A stretch of 18,418 bases of DNA from Planctomycetaceae bacterium UBA2972. Lineage in GTDB: Bacteria > Planctomycetota > Planctomycetia > Pirellulales > Pirellulaceae. The notes below the pieces were generated by a model. That model saw only the letters and a list, made by a program, of their open reading frames with translations, was not told where the DNA came from and did no database searches. The position numbers and the translations under genes were made by a program. The stretch spans positions 1 through 18,418 of the forward strand of contig DEAW01000220.1 of assembly GCA_002348315.1 (NCBI GenBank), given 5' to 3'. Positions 16,328 to 18,418 of the stretch are shown here, one piece after another (positions within the stretch are counted from its first letter, which is position 1; each line of letters opens with the position of its first letter).

Positions 16328-17677
16328 CTAGGAAAGAATGTCTGTAATAACGTCGCCATGGACGTCCGTGAGCCGATAATCGCGTCCGGCATGACGATAT
16401 GTTAAACGTTTGTGATCGATGCCCAGACAGTTTAGTAGCGTTGCGTGGAAATCGTGAGGGGAACATTCATTTTCTACGACCTGCAGACCGAACTCGTCAG
16501 TCTTTCCATAGACGGTGCCACCTCGAATACCGCCGCCGGCAATCCATGATGAATACGCGTTGGCCCAGTGTCCGCGTCCATCCGTTCCGGCAGATGGTAC
16601 GCAGGGCCCCCGTCCGAATTCGGTTGTGAAAACGACCAGAGTTTCATCAAGCATCCCTCGTTGCTTTAGATCTTTAATTAACGCGGCAATGGGCTGGTCT
16701 ACGTTGCGTGCCAATTCGGGATATTTGCTGATGTTGGCATGAGCGTCCCAGTTGTAATCCAGAGCGGTATCTCCGTCGACTAGCTCAATAAAACGAACGC
16801 CTCGTTCAGCCAGTCGCCGTGCTGCCAGACATTGCCAGGCAAAGCTGTTAGTCTCACCCGGTTTTAAGCCATAGAGTTTCAGGGTGTCAGCCGTTTCACC
16901 AGACAGGTCGAGCGCGTCCGGAGCTTCGAGTTGCATGCCGGCAGCCGTTTCAAAACTCCGGATTCGGGACTTGAGGTTGGAATCGGACTCGCGTCCCTTT
17001 AGATGCTGCTTGTTGAAATAGTCGATCAGGTCTAATTCTGTCTTTTGCTGCCGCTTCGTGATTGGCTGTGGCTGAATATTTCGAATAGGTTCATTGCCGG
17101 GAACTAATCGTGTTCCCTGATGTGAAACTGGAATGAAATCGGAACCCCAGTTTTGCCCTCCCCCGTAGGGCAAACCTTTTGACATGACAACAAACGATGG
17201 CAAATTCTGATTAACCGTGCCAAGTCCATAGCTCACCCAGGATCCAAAACTGGGGCGATTAAAAGTGGCACTGCCGGTGTGAATGCCAATGGTCGCTCCG
17301 AAATGATCTCCATTGATATTTTTCATCGAATTGATCACGGTCAGCTCATCGGCTATTTCGCCCAGATAAGGAAACAACTCGCTGATCTCCAGGCCGGATG
17401 AACCTCGAGGGTGGAACTTCCAGCCCGTTCCCTTGTAAAACTGACGATTCTGTCGCTGTTGATCGTGTCGGGCGTTCAGCTCGGGTTTGTGATCAAAGGT
17501 ATCAACATGAGACACCCCGCCGGTCATAAAGAGAAAAATGACGCGTTTTGCCTTGGGCGTGAAATGCGGGTCTTTAGGCGAAAGTGGATTGTCCTCAGCA
17601 TACAGTAATTCACTAAGTATGCCAGGCATGGTTAGTCCTGCACTGGCGAGCGATCGGATCATCGAACGTCTGTCCAT
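16328..17677 (-). CDS. DUF1501 family protein (second subtype) with altered C-terminal motif
   Basis: The protein has 449 residues. MDRRSMIRSLASAG at the extreme N-terminus is a short Tat-like leader. Motifs: TGGVSHVDTFDHKP (52-65), NWDAH (309-313), TEFGRGP (352-358) and GRGHW (367-371). The last two differ from all four paralogues here, which have EFGRTP and GRDH: Thr becomes Gly, and the presumed metal-binding Asp becomes Gly. The ending LTYRHAGRDYRLTDVHG (425-441) then TDILS groups it with the gene at 11549. The reading frame is clean and full length, so it is not a pseudogene. A neighbouring Asp in the preceding TDGRG might substitute for the lost one. AGGAAA about 9 bases upstream supports the ATG. 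It lies 110 bases after the metallopeptidase-like gene and 129 before the PSCyt gene, so it may be a separate unit. Family is certain. Confidence 0.9.
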   Translation of the reverse strand: MDRRSMIRSLASAGLTMPGILSELLYAEDNPLSPKDPHFTPKAKRVIFLFMTGGVSHVDTFDHKPELNARHDQQRQNRQFYKGTGWKFHPRGSSGLEISELFPYLGEIADELTVINSMKNINGDHFGATIGIHTGSATFNRPSFGSWVSYGLGTVNQNLPSFVVMSKGLPYGGGQNWGSDFIPVSHQGTRLVPGNEPIRNIQPQPITKRQQKTELDLIDYFNKQHLKGRESDSNLKSRIRSFETAAGMQLEAPDALDLSGETADTLKLYGLKPGETNSFAWQCLAARRLAERGVRFIELVDGDTALDYNWDAHANISKYPELARNVDQPIAALIKDLKQRGMLDETLVVFTTEFGRGPCVPSAGTDGRGHWANAYSSWIAGGGIRGGTVYGKTDEFGLQVVENECSPHDFHATLLNCLGIDHKRLTYRHAGRDYRLTDVHGDVITDILS

Positions 17678-17720
17678 TACTGGTTTCCTAATTCCTCTGA
17701 AGGCCTTGGCTCAATTGTCT

Positions 17721-17749
17721 ATTTTAGTGGTGGCAGTAGATTCAGTCAG
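17721..17749 (-). promoter_or_regulatory. Candidate sigma70-like promoter for the DUF1501 gene at 16328-17677
   Basis: On the minus strand, CTGACT (17744-17749) and TAAAAT (17721-17726) are 17 bases apart and match 4/6 and 5/6 of the sigma70 boxes. The site lies 44 bases before the ATG, in the 110-base gap after the upstream gene. If real, this DUF1501 gene has its own promoter. The prediction rests on consensus only. Confidence 0.3.
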
Positions 17750-17787
17750 TACAAATTCCGTCGCGCTGAGAGTTGAAAACGCCAACA

Positions 17788-18418
17788 CTATGGTTGCTGG
17801 TTTGTGATTTCAATCTCAAATGCCCGAGCGATACTGAGTACAAATGGTTTGTGTTTTTCCGGCACACGTTGATGCCACTTCGATAAATATGTCTGGAACG
17901 ATTGATTCTCTGAGGCATCCCCCATGTTGAGATATCGGATCGCTCGCCAGCCACTCGACGTCTTTTCGAATAATGGCAGCAATTTAACTGCTACAAAGTT
18001 GTTTAACTCACGATTAGTCGATGTTTTTTCAAGTTCAGCCAAGTGTTTTTTGTAAAAGCCTGGTAATGTGTCGTCTTTTCCCTGTTGAGCGGCAATTCGA
18101 TCATTGGCGTAACCGGCGAGTGCCGCCGAGTAGCTTTTCCAATTGGGATAAGGCGGATGAGTTTGCCAATTTACACCCATCTGCCTAAGCGAATAAAGCG
18201 ATGCACACTCGCAGATCGTCTCTTCAAACCACATTTGGGGGTTGTCCACGTTTCGGTAATTACAAATGATATGACAAAACTCGTGAGTAAATTGAAAAGC
18301 AAGTTGTGCCCACGCTCGATCACTCGAGTCAAGCCGAACGACATACTCATTGCCCGGCCCTCGCTGGTACAGGGTAATGGGGCCGGATTTGCTACGCTGA
18401 ATAATGATTGGTTGGAAA
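17788..18418 (-). CDS. Probable gluzincin-type zinc metallopeptidase (N-terminus outside window)
   Basis: The frame is open from the window edge (first whole codon 18415-18417) to the TAG at 17788-17790, giving 209 C-terminal residues. An internal ATG at 18249 would give a shorter product but would cut off the key motif. That motif is HEFCH, encoded at 18271-18285, which fits the HExxH zinc site. Fifteen residues later comes WFEETICECAS, whose Glu would be the third ligand, as in gluzincins of the Peptidase_MA type. Just upstream, VVRLDSSDRAWAQLAFQF resembles the strand and helix that lead into such sites. The rest is helical, with no membrane segment. The substrate is unknown and the signal peptide, if any, is outside. 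It could belong to the DUF1501 locus, since the gap to the next gene is only 110 bases. Motif confidence is good; activity is inferred. Confidence 0.72.
   Translation of the reverse strand, partial: FQPIIIQRSKSGPITLYQRGPGNEYVVRLDSSDRAWAQLAFQFTHEFCHIICNYRNVDNPQMWFEETICECASLYSLRQMGVNWQTHPPYPNWKSYSAALAGYANDRIAAQQGKDDTLPGFYKKHLAELEKTSTNRELNNFVAVKLLPLFEKTSSGWRAIRYLNMGDASENQSFQTYLSKWHQRVPEKHKPFVLSIARAFEIEITNQQP

Noticed and set aside
17788..18249. A complete small 153-residue gene
   Set aside because: The frame stays open upstream to the window edge and carries HEFCH, so the ATG at 18249 is internal.
1..18418. tRNA, rRNA, CRISPR array, insertion sequence or defence system
   Set aside because: None of the required structures, repeats or protein families was seen on either strand.

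Overview
This window almost certainly comes from a planctomycete (phylum Planctomycetota). It is dominated by families that are hugely expanded in that phylum and uncommon elsewhere: DUF1501 proteins (five copies), PSCyt2/PSD1 (DUF1549/DUF1553) cytochrome-like proteins (two copies, one also carrying PSCyt1), a giant PPC-repeat protein and NPCBM-type sugar-binding modules. Base composition is near 50 % GC by eye. The genus cannot be fixed from the sequence alone. No RNA gene, mobile element, CRISPR array or phage gene was seen. No gene-free stretch exceeds about 145 bases.

Layout. (1) 1-657, minus: the N-terminal half of a secreted BNR/Asp-box sialidase-like protein, cut by the window edge. 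(2) 658-800: a short divergent promoter region. (3) 801-2171, plus: a lone Tat-exported DUF1501 protein, the only plus-strand gene. (4) 2220-11431, minus: a tight five-gene run, read from high to low coordinates: Ig-like/PSCyt2/PSD1 protein, DUF1501, PPC-repeat protein, SGNH esterase, and a DUF1501 protein enlarged by an inserted NPCBM-like domain. (5) 11549-16198, minus: a second module, PSCyt1-PSCyt2-NPCBM-PSD1 protein followed by DUF1501. (6) 16328-17677, minus: a further DUF1501 protein, ended by a strong hairpin. (7) 17788-18418, minus: the C-terminal part of a probable gluzincin metallopeptidase, cut by the other edge.

How the genes may work together. All proteins appear to be exported. 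The DUF1501 proteins carry twin-arginine leaders, so they probably fold with a cofactor or metal before export. The PSCyt/PSD proteins carry ordinary Sec-type leaders and CXXCH haem motifs. Each PSCyt/PSD gene is followed directly by a DUF1501 gene, which suggests a functional pair of unknown biochemistry. The sialidase, the SGNH esterase and two NPCBM-like modules point to glycans as the likely substrate or ligand. That last step is inference; no published function for DUF1501 or PSD1 is assumed here.

The most unusual points are the domain insertion inside one DUF1501 protein, the swapped halves of the NPCBM domain in the 1067-residue cytochrome-like protein, and an altered presumed active-site motif in the DUF1501 protein at 16328-17677.
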